Source of the DNA: Rhizobium sp. Leaf453
GTDB taxonomy: Bacteria; Pseudomonadota; Alphaproteobacteria; Rhizobiales; Rhizobiaceae
DNA length: 64,000 nucleotides
Assembly (NCBI RefSeq): GCF_001425605.1
Contig: NZ_LMRG01000010.1
Span: forward strand, 1-64,000
Direction: 5' to 3'
Both the position numbers and the translations under genes were made by a program. The notes under the pieces were generated by a model. It saw only the letters and a program-made list of their open reading frames with translations. It searched no databases and was not told the DNA's origin. This document shows positions 8,520 to 17,969 of this stretch, one piece after another (position 1 is the stretch's first letter; every line of letters begins with the position of its first letter).

Positions 8520-9383
8520 ATGCCTCAAGACAATCGCCCAATGCCGCCCCAGCCAAAACAAGAACAGGCACCTCCGGGCGAGACCAAGCTCATGCAGCCG
8601 GTTCCTGATCATGGCGAGCAGTCATATAAAGGATTGGGGCGTTTGAAAGGCAAAGTGGCATTGATCACAGGTGGAGATTCCGGTATTGGCAGAGCGGTGG
8701 CGATCGCATTTGCCCGCGAGGGTGCCGATATCCTGGTTTCGTATCTGAGCGAGCACGAAGACGCGGAAGAGACGGCCCGCTGGGTACGGAACGCTGGTCG
8801 CCAACCTGTGGTCGCCCCTGGTGACATCAAGAGCGAGGCCTTCTGCAACGCCTTGGTGGAGAGGGCTGTCGAAGAACTGGGAAGCATTGACATCCTCGTT
8901 AACAATGCCGCCTTTCAGCGAACCTATAATTCCATAGAGGACATCCCTGCTGACGAATGGGATGAGACCTTCCGGACAAATATCTACGCGCCCTTCTATC
9001 TCTCGAGGGCCGCAATACGCCACATGAAGCCTGGCAGCTCGATTATCAACACGACATCAATCCAGTCACGGCAGCCATCATCATCGTTGCTTGCGTATGC
9101 TTCAACGAAAGGGGCCGTTTCAAATTTCACTGCCGGCCTTGCAGAGATGGTTTCCGACAAGGGGATACGCGTCAATGCGGTTGCCCCTGGCCCGATTTGG
9201 ACGCCGCTTATCCCATCAACGATGCCACCCGAAAAGTCTGCATCGTTCGGCAAGCAGACGCTGATCGGCCGTGCCGGACAGCCAGCGGAACTTGCAGGGG
9301 CTTACGTACTCCTCGCGTCCGATCTCGGTAGCTATATGACGGGCGCTGTCATCCCTGTGACCGGGGGAGAGATCATGATCTAG
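8520..9383 (+). CDS. SDR family oxidoreductase, YghA/GSP39 type
   Basis: A 287-residue NAD(P)-dependent short-chain dehydrogenase. After a Pro/Gln-rich extension (residues 1-35) typical of this subgroup, the cofactor motif is TGGDSGIG (50-57), NNA lies at 128-130, a serine is at about 180, and the catalytic pair is Y193 and K197 (YASTK). The group includes general stress protein 39 and YghA-type aldehyde reductases; the substrate is unknown. The start follows CAGGAGATCGCC. An EcfG-type promoter lies directly upstream, so induction in stress or stationary phase is likely. The gene is intact, although the region around it is full of pseudogenes. Confidence 0.85.
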   Translation: MPQDNRPMPPQPKQEQAPPGETKLMQPVPDHGEQSYKGLGRLKGKVALITGGDSGIGRAVAIAFAREGADILVSYLSEHEDAEETARWVRNAGRQPVVAPGDIKSEAFCNALVERAVEELGSIDILVNNAAFQRTYNSIEDIPADEWDETFRTNIYAPFYLSRAAIRHMKPGSSIINTTSIQSRQPSSSLLAYASTKGAVSNFTAGLAEMVSDKGIRVNAVAPGPIWTPLIPSTMPPEKSASFGKQTLIGRAGQPAELAGAYVLLASDLGSYMTGAVIPVTGGEIMI

Positions 9384-9452
9384 ATCGGCGACTGAATACC
9401 AAACGACGCCTGTTGATCGGCCGGGCACCGCTAGTTTCGTGGAGTTCAATGC

Positions 9453-10126
9453 ATGCAAGTCTTGTCCGCCGCATCGGAAGTTTATCCCCTCATCAATACT
9501 GGCGGATTGGCGACGTGACGGGAGCGCTTCCGAAAGCGTTGACGTCGTAGGGATCAACATCCGGACGATCATGCGCGGCTATGCGGGTACTCTGGAAAAA
9601 CTGGTCGACGCGCGCCATAGGCTGACGTGGAGCTGCTAGGCGAGACCGCGAAGGTTTATTCAGGTCGCCATGACGGGATGGCTGTGATCATCCCTGTTCT
9701 CTTCTACCGCGATGGCGGCCCGTATTTGGACCGCGAAGGAGCGGACTACAGTGACAACTGGAAATGCTTTGCCGCCCTGTCGTCTGCGGCGGCACAGATC
9801 GCCGCGAATGGCCTTGGTGGTTGGCGGTCGGACATCGTGCATCTGCATGATTGGCAAAGCGGGCTTGCGGCCGCGTACCTGAAGGCGATCGGCGCATCGG
9901 TGCCCGTCGTGCTTTCAGTCCACAATCTCGCATTTCAAGGTCAGTCCTGCCTGAAAACTTTCGCGAACTTCAGTTGCCGGGTGACTTCTTCTCGACGGAA
10001 AAACTCGAGTACTATGGGGGCGTCCGTTTCCTTGAAGCTGGCATCGCCCTGGCAGACGCCGTCACGACCGTAAGCCCCACCATGACTATGCCTGTTAGGA
10101 TCGGGCGGCAGACCATCGGTCTCTGA
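9453..10126 (+). pseudogene. glgA: glycogen synthase, truncated and frameshifted
   Basis: The sequence begins like bacterial GlgA (MQVLSAASEVYPLINTGGLA, with the KxGGL-type ADP-glucose motif reading NTGGL). It continues through VHLHDWQSGLAAAYLKA and LSVHNLAFQGQ to ADAVTTVSPT. At least three frameshifts break it: near 9514, near 9550 and 9620, and near 9940. Homology stops at about 10100, roughly half way through the protein. The active-site C-terminal half is absent, so it cannot make glycogen synthase. The similarity is clear enough to name the gene. Confidence 0.85.
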
Positions 10127-10129
10127 GAG

Positions 10130-10345
10130 GAGACGCGCCGGCCGGCCGACTGCACTTCGGTGATGGCCGCTTCCGAGCGGGCGATCACGGCGTCGATGGC
10201 GGCCAACTCCTTGACCATGGGATCGGCAGGATCGAGGTCGGGATCGAAGCGGGGACGCGGAGGCGGACTTCGTCGCGAATGTAGATCTGGAGCAAGTCGT
10301 TACGGGTATACCCCACCGAGTGCTTGAGGCGGAGATACCGCGTCT
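10130..10345 (-). pseudogene. fragment resembling a DUF1612 HTH protein
   Basis: On the minus strand one frame reads RFDPDLDPADPMVKELAAID followed by AVIARSEAAITEVQ. This resembles the linker of the DUF1612/helix-turn-helix proteins found on rhizobial plasmids. No complete frame exists and it runs into the glgA remnant, so it is at best a fragment. The family assignment is from memory of composition and is tentative. Confidence 0.3.
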
Positions 10346-10389
10346 GAGGGAAGGCACGGACTGCAGCAGAAAGGCGCTCGTCCTAGCAG

Positions 10390-10752
10390 GCGCGCGAACT
10401 GGCGCTGATTCTGGAGGAGTTCCTTGCTACCGGCAATCCCGCCTCGGCACGCCGCGTCGATGTCGCTTTGCACCATCAGATTACGAATATGGCCGCCAAC
10501 GACGAGCTCGCCGCCCTGACGGCCCAGCTGAGTTCAAAAGCAACTATGCGATTCGGAGCGGAGCCCTACCCTTCCCACTATCTCCAACGGGGGCGCGAGG
10601 AACATACGGATCTCGTAGAGAGCATTATCGCGCAGGATCTGGATAAAGCCTACCGCACTGCATATAAGCATTTCGCTTTAACGCTCGAGATTATCAAGGA
10701 GGCGTTCCGGAAATCCAGCGTGGGCAGAAATCCGTCGACGAGTGGATCGTAA
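10390..10752 (+). pseudogene. C-terminal fragment of a GntR/FCD regulator
   Basis: The open frame contains DVALHHQITNMAANDELAAL, then HYLQRGREEHTDLVESIIAQ and DLDKAYRTAYKHFALTLEII. These follow the FCD ligand-binding domain of FadR-type GntR regulators, including the metal-coordinating histidines. The N-terminal DNA-binding domain is missing, so it is not a functional repressor. It may once have controlled the sugar transport and dehydratase genes downstream. Confidence 0.55.
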
Positions 10753-10848
10753 AAAACACGGCGCTGGCGTAGGGGATATTTCAACTGAGAGGAAATGTAA
10801 AAGCTCTTGACCAAAGGCACACTAACCCTCAGAGCTCCATCCGTGGCG

Positions 10849-11142
10849 CTACATTGATATACTTGCCCAATCTTCATGCCCGTGGCGAATTCGCACTACG
10901 AAAATCTTTTCATCGTCTTCAAACCGATAGACGATGAGATGTGCTTTGAAGGGATGGATTCTGACTGGCGGTTCGATCTCATTCCGTTCACGCGCGATGC
11001 GTGGGTTAGCAGCTATCAGATCAAATAATGCGAAAAGTTCATCGTGGTAGCGTTTTGCCTGATCTACTCCGAACACACGGGCACCCTGCTCGGCGATCGC
11101 AATGATGTCTTCTTCCGCCTCGACAGAAAGTTTAAAACTCAT
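10849..11142 (-). CDS. parE: ParE-type toxin of a toxin-antitoxin pair
   Basis: This 97-residue protein has the RelE/ParE fold pattern: an N-terminal SVEAEEDIIAIAEQGARVFG helix region, the central GVDQAKRYHDELFALFDLIA helix, and the C-terminal HLIVYRF and VVRIRHGHEDW strands. ParE toxins poison DNA gyrase; others of the superfamily are ribosome-dependent RNases. Its start overlaps the stop of the ParD gene by 4 bases, the usual antitoxin-first arrangement. It looks intact. Confidence 0.85.
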   Translation of the reverse strand: MSFKLSVEAEEDIIAIAEQGARVFGVDQAKRYHDELFALFDLIAANPRIARERNEIEPPVRIHPFKAHLIVYRFEDDEKIFVVRIRHGHEDWASISM

Positions 11143-11381
11143 GACTTGCTGGCACGAGCCATCGCCTCAGCGAAGAGTTCATCCTTTAATCGAATACCAA
11201 CGCCACTTTGGAGCCCGGCCTCGACGAAACTTTGCATGGCGGCAATCTTGTCGTTTCGTGTCTGGTCGCGTCGGATGAGGTCCCGCACGTAGTCGCTCGC
11301 GTTCGAATATCGTCCAGTCCGGGCCTGCGCCTCCACCCAATCTTTCATTGGGTCTGGAAGAGATACGTTCATTGTCGCCAT
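11139..11381 (-). CDS. parD: ParD-type antitoxin
   Basis: An 80-residue ribbon-helix-helix antitoxin. The N-terminal strand TMNVSLPDPMKDWVE and the helices around GRYSNASDYVRDLIRRDQ are typical of ParD/CC2985-like antitoxins. The ATG at 11381 has GGAGG just upstream and is preferred over an earlier in-frame ATG at 11432. Such proteins bind their own promoter and the toxin through the C-terminal tail, so the pair is probably self-repressing. Confidence 0.88.
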   Translation of the reverse strand: MATMNVSLPDPMKDWVEAQARTGRYSNASDYVRDLIRRDQTRNDKIAAMQSFVEAGLQSGVGIRLKDELFAEAMARASKS

Positions 11382-11480
11382 CGGAAACCTCCATTTCAAA
11401 GGATTGTATTCGATTTTGGCAAAGTTTGTCAAATATCCCTACATCAGTATGGGTCGGAACTGTCCCCCATGTTTCTGCAG

Positions 11481-11505
11481 GTGGGATTACGCCTATTTAT
11501 GGAAC
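11481..11505 (+). repeat. 25-bp direct repeat, copy 1
   Basis: This 25-base sequence (core ACGCCTATTTATGGAAC) recurs with one mismatch at 48084-48108 in the same orientation. Both copies lie within about 100 bases of a ParDE pair. It may be the end of a mobile element or a recombination scar; I cannot tell which. Confidence 0.5.
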
Positions 11506-11559
11506 TAAAGCCGTTTAGCAACTCCGTGCGGGCAATGCTGACGAACAACATGAGAAGCA

Positions 11560-12161
11560 GCGCGGATATCCGGCGGTAACGCCTCTGCTCTTGAGTCCTT
11601 GCGCGAACGTGCCGGCTGCCTGGTGCTGAAGGGCAATCTTTTCGATTTCGCCATCATGAAGATGAGCATCGCATGGGAGGGTTTCCGCCAGCGTTACCTG
11701 AGCGATCCCGGCCATGAGGGCGTATTCGAAGGCAAGGCGGTGGTGTTCGACGGATCCAAGGATTACCACAAGCGGATCAACGATCCTTCTCTCGCCATCG
11801 ACGAGCGTTCGATCCTTGTGATCCGCGGTGTAGGTCCGCTCGACTGGCTCGGCTCGGCCGAAGTCGTCAACATGCAGCCGCCGGACCACCTGCTTAAGCG
11901 CGGCATCATAAGCCTCCCGACGATCGGCGATGGCCGACAATCCGGAACCGCGGACAGCTGGTCGCCGGCCGGTGTGACATGCTAGTCGACGACGCGCAAA
12001 CCGCCCAGCGGAAAACGAAGGCATCCCGGCCATTCCGGCCCGACGCCACCCCCTGGCAAATGCTTTACGGCCAGACCGTCACGCAATTGGCCGACGGCGC
12101 CACCATCAGGCATGCGGACACGTCCCGCCAGATCGCAAAGGTGCCACCCTGGCATCACTGA
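11560..12161 (+). pseudogene. IlvD/Edd-family sugar-acid dehydratase remnant
   Basis: The sequence matches the C-terminal third of IlvD/Edd dehydratases of the sugar-acid type. It contains SGGNASALES, AVVFDGSKDYHKRINDPSL, VNMQPPDHLLKRGI and the hallmark GDGRQSGTADS. It then shifts frame, with an internal deletion near 11970, to a C-terminal end reading TPWQMLYGQTVTQLADGA. The N-terminal two thirds, including iron-sulphur cluster residues, are missing. A lactonase gene lies next to it, so the pair may once have formed a non-phosphorylative sugar oxidation route. Confidence 0.75.
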
Positions 12162-12271
12162 GTGCAACGAAGGCTTGTTGCGTTAAGACAATCACGCAAC
12201 GCCTCTGAATTCCTGGTCCGCCTCGATCCGGAAAACAGGGCGGGCGGCGTTCACTTTCCCGTTGCAGGATA

Positions 12272-13186
12272 TCAACAAAACCGTATGCCCATCGTCGCCG
12301 TATAGACCGCATAGAGCGATTTAGTGGCCGTGATGAAGAGCCGGTTACGCCGCGGACCGCCGAATGTCAGGTTGGATACCGTCTGCGGCACTAGGATCTT
12401 GCCGAGCAGGGTGCCGTCGGGCGCAAAGCAATGTACGCCATCGCCGGCGCTCGACCAGATATTGCCCGCCACATCGACGCGGAAACCGTCCGGCAGCCCC
12501 TTGTCGGTCACGCAGAGCGCCTCGCCCCCCGTCAAGGTGCCACCTGCCTGAACATCGAAGCTGCGAATATGCGCCGGCCAGTTTGTATCATGGCTCGACC
12601 AGGAATCGGCGACATAGAGTTTCGTTTCGTCAGGTGAGAAGGCAAGGCCGTTGGGCTGGCCGAAATCGTTGGCGACGACGGTCAAGGTGCCGCGCTTGGG
12701 ATCGAGGCGGTAGACATTGCGCGTTGCCTGATCCTCTTCGGCCTTGAAGCCCTCGTAGTTCGACATAATGCCGTAGCTCGGATCGGTGAACCAGATCGTG
12801 TCGTCCGACTTGACCACGACGTCGTTGGGCGAATTCAACCGCTTGCCCTCGTAGCTGTCGGCGAGCACGGTGATCGTGCCATCGATCTCGGTGCGCACGA
12901 CCCGGCGCGTGCCGTGCTGGCAGGAGACCAGCCGACCCTGGTTATCGCGGGTATTGCCATTTGTGAAATCGGAGCGTGGCCGGAACACCGAGACATCGCC
13001 ATCCTGCGAATAGCGCATCATCCGCTCATTGGGGATGTCGCTCCAGAGGAGGCAGTTGAGATCGGCAAACCAGACAGGACCCTCGGCCCAGCGGCAACCG
13101 GAATACAGTTCGTCCAGGCCGGCGCTGCCGACGACGAGATGGCGGAAGCGCGGATCGTGGATTTCGTAGATCGAAGGTGAAGTCAT
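12272..13186 (-). CDS. SMP-30/gluconolactonase family protein
   Basis: A 304-residue six-bladed beta-propeller lactonase of the SMP-30/gluconolactonase/LRE family. Family signatures include AEGPVWF near residue 34, LNSPNDVVVKSDDTIWFTDP around 117-136, and GQPNGLAFSPDETKLYVADS in the second half; the metal ligands are the Glu of AEGPVW and the Asn of NSPND. It would hydrolyse a sugar lactone to the aldonic acid in the cytoplasm. It is the last gene of a minus-strand set, 25 bases after the permease, so it should act on a sugar brought in by that transporter. Confidence 0.85.
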   Translation of the reverse strand: MTSPSIYEIHDPRFRHLVVGSAGLDELYSGCRWAEGPVWFADLNCLLWSDIPNERMMRYSQDGDVSVFRPRSDFTNGNTRDNQGRLVSCQHGTRRVVRTEIDGTITVLADSYEGKRLNSPNDVVVKSDDTIWFTDPSYGIMSNYEGFKAEEDQATRNVYRLDPKRGTLTVVANDFGQPNGLAFSPDETKLYVADSWSSHDTNWPAHIRSFDVQAGGTLTGGEALCVTDKGLPDGFRVDVAGNIWSSAGDGVHCFAPDGTLLGKILVPQTVSNLTFGGPRRNRLFITATKSLYAVYTATMGIRFC

Positions 13187-13211
13187 TTTCCCTCCCCGAG
13201 ACTGGTGGGTT

Positions 13212-14153
13212 CTAGCGGCCAGTTTTGAACTTGCCGCTCGCGACCAGAATGACTGAAATGATGATGAGACCCGTCAGGATGAGCCGGACACCCGCGCCGA
13301 AGCCATAGGTGTTGAGCATCGAGACGACAAGGAACATAAAGAGTGACGCGCCCCAGATACCCGGCACATTGGAATTGCCGCCGGCCACCGCCGAGCCGCC
13401 GATAACGACGACGGCGATCGAGGTCAGCAGATATTCCGCTCCCATGTTGAGCGCGGCACCGCCGGAGAAGCTTGCAAACAGGAAGCCGCAGATCGCGGCG
13501 AGCACGGCGCAGACCACATAGGTGACAAAGCGCGTACCATCGACGGGTATCCCGGCCATGCGGGCCGCAAATTGCGACTGGCCGATCGCCGAGATCCAGC
13601 GGCCATAGATGCTCTTTTCGAGCAGGAACCAGGCGAAGACAGCAAGCAAGACGGCGAAGAGGGCGATGTTCGGAACGCCACCGATATCCGATGTTGTGAA
13701 GCTCGCGAGGCTTTCGGGCGGCTTCACGCGAAGGCCGCGGTTGGACCAGATGGCGGTTGATTGCACGATGAAGCTCATCGACAGCGTGGCAATGATCGGC
13801 GGAATGCGCAAAAGCTTGATCAGCGCGTAGTTGACGATGCCGACAACCACGCCGACCGCGACGGCGATACCAAAGCCGGCCAGAACCAGGCCCTCGCCAC
13901 CATCCATGTATTTCAGAGACAGCGTACCGGCCAGCGTCATGGTGGCGGGCACCGAGAGATCGACATTGCCCGGCCCGAGCGTGATCACGAACATCTGACC
14001 GATCCCGACGATCACAGAGAAGGCAGCGAAGGTGAAGGCGGCCTGGGTCAATCCGCCGGCGCTAGTGCCGCCGGTGAACAGGATAGTGATCAGCCATACG
14101 ATCGATGTGGCGAGATAGGCCCAGACCCAAGGGTGGCGCGACGCAAAGCTCAT
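13212..14153 (-). CDS. sugar ABC transporter permease
   Basis: A 313-residue inner-membrane permease of the RbsC/BPD_transp_2 family. It has about nine to ten hydrophobic segments and the family motif TLGPGNVDLSVPATMTLAG, in which the usual D-L-S is conserved. The ATG at 14153 overlaps the stop codon of the preceding permease by 4 bases, showing translational coupling. It pairs with that second permease to form a heterodimeric channel for an imported monosaccharide. Confidence 0.88.
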   Translation of the reverse strand: MSFASRHPWVWAYLATSIVWLITILFTGGTSAGGLTQAAFTFAAFSVIVGIGQMFVITLGPGNVDLSVPATMTLAGTLSLKYMDGGEGLVLAGFGIAVAVGVVVGIVNYALIKLLRIPPIIATLSMSFIVQSTAIWSNRGLRVKPPESLASFTTSDIGGVPNIALFAVLLAVFAWFLLEKSIYGRWISAIGQSQFAARMAGIPVDGTRFVTYVVCAVLAAICGFLFASFSGGAALNMGAEYLLTSIAVVVIGGSAVAGGNSNVPGIWGASLFMFLVVSMLNTYGFGAGVRLILTGLIIISVILVASGKFKTGR

Positions 14154-15094
14154 GCCCGCTTCTCCCGCTTTTCCGACCGGTTGAGCAGCAGACGGACGCC
14201 GAGCACGGTGATCAGGATCGCCCCTTGCGCGCCAATCTGCCAGTCCGGTGAAATCCTTAAGAAAGACAGGAAAGAGCCGGCGAGTGCCAGCGTCAGCGCG
14301 CCGATGACGGCGCCAACGGGCGAAACGCGCCCACCGACAAACTCGCCACCGCCGAGAATAACGCCTGCGATAGAAAGTAGCGTATAGCGCAGCGCGATAT
14401 TGGCGTCCGCCGAAGTCGTGAGGCCGACGAGCAGAATGCCGGAGAGAACAGCGAGGAAGCCGGCCGTCGCATAGGCGCCGGCGCGGATCGCCAGCACGGA
14501 CCAGCCGGCGCGTTCCACCGAGCGCGCATTGCCACCGACGCCGCGCACCAGCACGCCGAAGGTCGAGCGCATCACCACAAAGTGGGCGATGACGGCGATG
14601 ATGACGGAGGCGACAATCGCCATCGGCACGAAGGGCGGCTTCGACGTCATCAGCCAGCGCGCCCATTCCGGCGCGGCGCCGCCAGGTGCAGGCAGGATCA
14701 GCACGGCAAGCCCGCCCCAGACGAAGCTCATGCCGAGCGTCACGACGATCGACGGCAACTCCCTGAGATGGATGACAATTCCGAGTACGGCGTAGGCGGC
14801 GATAGCGCCCGCCAGGATCAGGATGCCGATGACGGGATCGGATTGTAGGAAGGTGGCGGTGACGCAGGCGGCAAAGCTGACGAATGTGCCCATGGAAAGA
14901 TCGAGGTCGTTGACTGCCATGATCATCATCTGGGCAACGGTCGCGAGCGCGATCGGCACGGCGAGATTGAACAGCAGGTTCAGCCCCATATAGCTCATGG
15001 CCCGCGGCTGGATATAGAAGACCGCGCCGAGCAAAACGGCAAGCGACAGGGCCGGCACGATCTGACGGATGGTCGAGGAACTTAAGACCGTCAT
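14150..15094 (-). CDS. sugar ABC transporter permease
   Basis: A 314-residue RbsC-type inner-membrane permease with about nine transmembrane segments and the family motif [19 protein letters not shown]. Its start overlaps the ATPase gene stop by 4 bases and its end overlaps the next permease start, so the set is one operon. It forms half of the channel with the permease at 13212-14153. The substrate is unknown; the adjacent lactonase suggests an aldose that is later oxidised. Confidence 0.88.
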   Translation of the reverse strand: MTVLSSSTIRQIVPALSLAVLLGAVFYIQPRAMSYMGLNLLFNLAVPIALATVAQMMIMAVNDLDLSMGTFVSFAACVTATFLQSDPVIGILILAGAIAAYAVLGIVIHLRELPSIVVTLGMSFVWGGLAVLILPAPGGAAPEWARWLMTSKPPFVPMAIVASVIIAVIAHFVVMRSTFGVLVRGVGGNARSVERAGWSVLAIRAGAYATAGFLAVLSGILLVGLTTSADANIALRYTLLSIAGVILGGGEFVGGRVSPVGAVIGALTLALAGSFLSFLRISPDWQIGAQGAILITVLGVRLLLNRSEKREKRA

Positions 15095-16551
15095 GCCGCC
15101 TCTCCCTCGAAGGACGCTTCCAGCACCCTACCCTCGGTGATATCGTCGCCTACGAGCTCGGCCGATATCACCCCGTCGCGGAAGACATAGACGCGGTCGC
15201 AAAGGCGGATTTCATCCATCTCGGTCGAGTACCAGAGGAAGGTGCGGCCAACGGCGGCTTCGGCGCGCAACATGGAGTAGACCTCTTGCTTGGTCCCGAC
15301 ATCGACGCCACGCATCGGGTCGTCCATCAGCACCATGGTAGCGCGGGTGGAGAGCGCCCGGGCGAAGAGCACCTTCTGCTGATTGCCGCCGGACAGGGAC
15401 AGGATGCCGTTCTTCATGTCGGGCGTGCGGATTTCGATACGCTTCTTCCAATCCTCGCCTAGCGTCTTTTCATGGTCACGCTTGACGAAACCGGCGGTGG
15501 CGAAGCCGCCCAGCGACGAGATCGAAAGATTGTTGAGAATGCTCCACAGCGGAAACGTTCCGTTGAGACTGCGGTCGCCGGCGACGAAGGCCACCGCGCT
15601 GCCTTGACCGGGTAGCCAGTCGCTGCTCAGCGTGCGGTAGAGCGAGAGGAGCATGTCAGTCTGGCCGTGGCCGGCAAGACCTGCAAGGCCGATCACCTCG
15701 CCCTTGTGTGCTCGAAACGGCAGGCCCCTGCCCCGGATAGCCGGCAGATCAACCAGTGGCGTGCCGCTCGACTGGACGACAGTGGCGTTGCGCGCCTGTT
15801 CCTTGACCACGTTCCCCATAGCCTGCACGAGGCTGCCGACGTCGAACATCGACACTTGGCGGCTGGCAACAACCCTGCCGTCCTTCATGACGACAATACG
15901 GTCGGCGGTGGAAAGAATTTCGCCGAGGATATGCGAGATCAGCAGCACCGAACCGCCCCCATCCACGAATCTCCGTACATAGTCCATCAGCTGCCTTGCG
16001 AGACCGGCATCGAGCGAGGACGTGGGTTCGTCAAGGATGACAAGGCGCGGCGCTTCATGCACCCTGGCGAAGATGATGGATATTTCCACCATCTGCCGCT
16101 CCGCGATCGAGAGATCTTCGACGGCGGCGGTGCAATCGATATGATGGCCGGGAAAAATCTCGTCGAGCTTGGCACGGATGATGGACAGCGCCCGGCCGCG
16201 CCAGCCGAAGCCCCTCAGTTCCGGATGCATGACGCGGGTGTTCTCCACCACCGTCAGGTTCGGGCAGAGAGAAAGTTCCTGGAAGACGCAGCGCACGCCA
16301 TTGGCCCGCGCAACGGCGATACCCGTGCCGGCATCGCGACCGGCATAGCGAACCGCGCCGTCATGCGGCGCAAGCCCGCCATTGATGACATTGACGATGG
16401 TTGATTTGCCGGCGCCGTTATGACCGACAAGGCCGACGCACTCGCCGGGCTCGATCGTAAGATCAACACCGTCGAGCGCCTTGACCGGGCCGAAATGGAC
16501 CTTGACCCCCTCGGCGGCCACGACGGAGATATTCTGGGCGGCGTCAGTCAT
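15091..16551 (-). CDS. sugar ABC transporter ATP-binding protein, RbsA type
   Basis: A 486-residue tandem ATPase. The first nucleotide-binding domain has a normal Walker A (GHNGAGKST), a divergent signature ([10 protein letters not shown]) and Walker [13 protein letters not shown]. The second has a degenerate Walker A (GLAGHGQTD) but a good signature ([15 protein letters not shown]) and [14 protein letters not shown]. This asymmetry is normal for RbsA/MglA/XylG proteins. It energises the two permeases encoded just downstream, and its stop overlaps the first permease start. Confidence 0.9.
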   Translation of the reverse strand: MTDAAQNISVVAAEGVKVHFGPVKALDGVDLTIEPGECVGLVGHNGAGKSTIVNVINGGLAPHDGAVRYAGRDAGTGIAVARANGVRCVFQELSLCPNLTVVENTRVMHPELRGFGWRGRALSIIRAKLDEIFPGHHIDCTAAVEDLSIAERQMVEISIIFARVHEAPRLVILDEPTSSLDAGLARQLMDYVRRFVDGGGSVLLISHILGEILSTADRIVVMKDGRVVASRQVSMFDVGSLVQAMGNVVKEQARNATVVQSSGTPLVDLPAIRGRGLPFRAHKGEVIGLAGLAGHGQTDMLLSLYRTLSSDWLPGQGSAVAFVAGDRSLNGTFPLWSILNNLSISSLGGFATAGFVKRDHEKTLGEDWKKRIEIRTPDMKNGILSLSGGNQQKVLFARALSTRATMVLMDDPMRGVDVGTKQEVYSMLRAEAAVGRTFLWYSTEMDEIRLCDRVYVFRDGVISAELVGDDITEGRVLEASFEGEAA

Positions 16552-16654
16552 GAACCGGTTTACGCTCGAAATTTCAGGGAAGTCGAACGATTGCCGGCAA
16601 GCCTACCCCGCCGGCAATCCATTTCCATCGCGCCAGAGGCGCCGATGCACGTCC

Positions 16655-17674
16655 TTACTTGGCCGCGTCCGCGATCACCTTCTTGGCGTCGTCGAGCGAA
16701 TATTCGACATTGGCAACGCCGCCCTTCTGGGTGGTTTCGAGGTTCTTTTCGAGATTGTCCTGGTCGATGCGCAAGAAGGGCACGACCAGATCCTGCGGCA
16801 CCTTCTGACCATCGAGCACCTGCTGGGCGACCCAGAAGGCGAGCGTCGATACGCCCGGCGCGATCGAGACCGACATGGTCTCATAGCCGCTCGCATCCTT
16901 CTGCTGCTTCCACCACTGCAATTCGTCCTCGCGATTGCCCATGATGATGAGCGGGGTCGGACGTTTGGCGGCAGCGAATGCCTGCGCGGCACCATAGCCG
17001 TCACCGCCCTGTGTTACGACAGCGGCGATTTCGGGCAGGCTTGGGAGGATGCCGGCGACATTCTTCTGGGCCACGTCTTGCGCCCAATCGCCATGGACCG
17101 AGCCGGCGATCTTGAACTGCGGATACTTCTTCACGCCTTCGTGGATGCCGGCGGAGATCTCGTCATCGACGAAAACACCGGCGAGGCCGCGGATTTCGAG
17201 AAGATTGCCACCATCGGGCATCTTCTTGGCGAGATATTCGACTTCACTCATCCCCATCGCCTTGAAATCGACGGCGATGCGATAGGCGCAAGGCTCGGTG
17301 ACGATGCCATCGAAGGACACGACGACGATGCCGGCATCGCAGGCTTCCTTGACGGCACCGTTGAGCGCGGTCGGCGAAGCGGCGTTAATGACGATGGCGT
17401 TATAGCCTTCGAGGATCATGTTCTGGATCTGCGCGGCTTGCTCGGTCGCCTGGTTCTCGGCTGTCGTGAACGGGTCGGCTGCCGCAACCACGCCGGCCTT
17501 TACGGCTTCCTTGGTCACCTTGTCCCAGCTGGTCAGCATGGCCTGACGCCAGGAATTGCCGGCATAATTGTTGGACAGCGCAATTTTCTTATCCGACGTA
17601 TCGGCAGATGCGGACATCGGCATTAAGGCGACGAGCACAGCAGCTGACGCCAGCAGTATTGTCCTGTTGTTCAT
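16655..17674 (-). CDS. sugar-binding periplasmic protein
   Basis: A 339-residue periplasmic binding protein of the RbsB-like family (Peripla_BP_4), with a signal peptide ending about SASADTSDKK. It begins the mature fold with KIALSNNYAGNSWRQAM, a pattern seen in rhizobial sugar-binding proteins. The start at 17674 is preferred over an in-frame one 57 bases upstream because it has GGGAGAG and begins the signal peptide. It is the first gene of the transporter operon and is divergent from a histidine kinase gene. Confidence 0.9.
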   Translation of the reverse strand: MNNRTILLASAAVLVALMPMSASADTSDKKIALSNNYAGNSWRQAMLTSWDKVTKEAVKAGVVAAADPFTTAENQATEQAAQIQNMILEGYNAIVINAASPTALNGAVKEACDAGIVVVSFDGIVTEPCAYRIAVDFKAMGMSEVEYLAKKMPDGGNLLEIRGLAGVFVDDEISAGIHEGVKKYPQFKIAGSVHGDWAQDVAQKNVAGILPSLPEIAAVVTQGGDGYGAAQAFAAAKRPTPLIIMGNREDELQWWKQQKDASGYETMSVSIAPGVSTLAFWVAQQVLDGQKVPQDLVVPFLRIDQDNLEKNLETTQKGGVANVEYSLDDAKKVIADAAK

Positions 17675-17969
17675 AATCTCTCTCCCTCTGGTCGGCCCTC
17701 TTTCGGCCGCATTCCGACACCGTCTCCTCACGGTAACCGAAACTGTTATTGCACCGAGACCGTTGTCCTACGCCCTTGCGCTAAGCACATGGCCTCAGTA
17801 AGAGCATGATGGCCGATAACGCCATGGTTGCCTAGTCAGGTCTCGGCACGCAGTTTGCGGGTTCCCGCAGAAAATATGCGGGATGCCGCAGGACTGAAGG
17901 GTGCTCTTGCCTCAATATATGAGCAGCATGGGCGATTGGAACAGCGCCTGAACGGGAGGAGGTCCCGAC
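17675..17969. promoter_or_regulatory. divergent promoter region
   Basis: This gap of about 295 bases separates the minus-strand sugar transporter operon from the plus-strand kinase/regulator pair, so it must hold both promoters and probably the binding sites of the NarL-type regulator. I could not identify specific -35/-10 elements or operators with confidence. Confidence 0.4.

Noticed and set aside
16481-17626. A 381-codon plus-strand frame opposite the sugar-binding protein
   Set aside because: The composition (His/Asp/Gly/Leu-rich) is that of an antisense frame, while the other strand has a signal peptide and a clear family.
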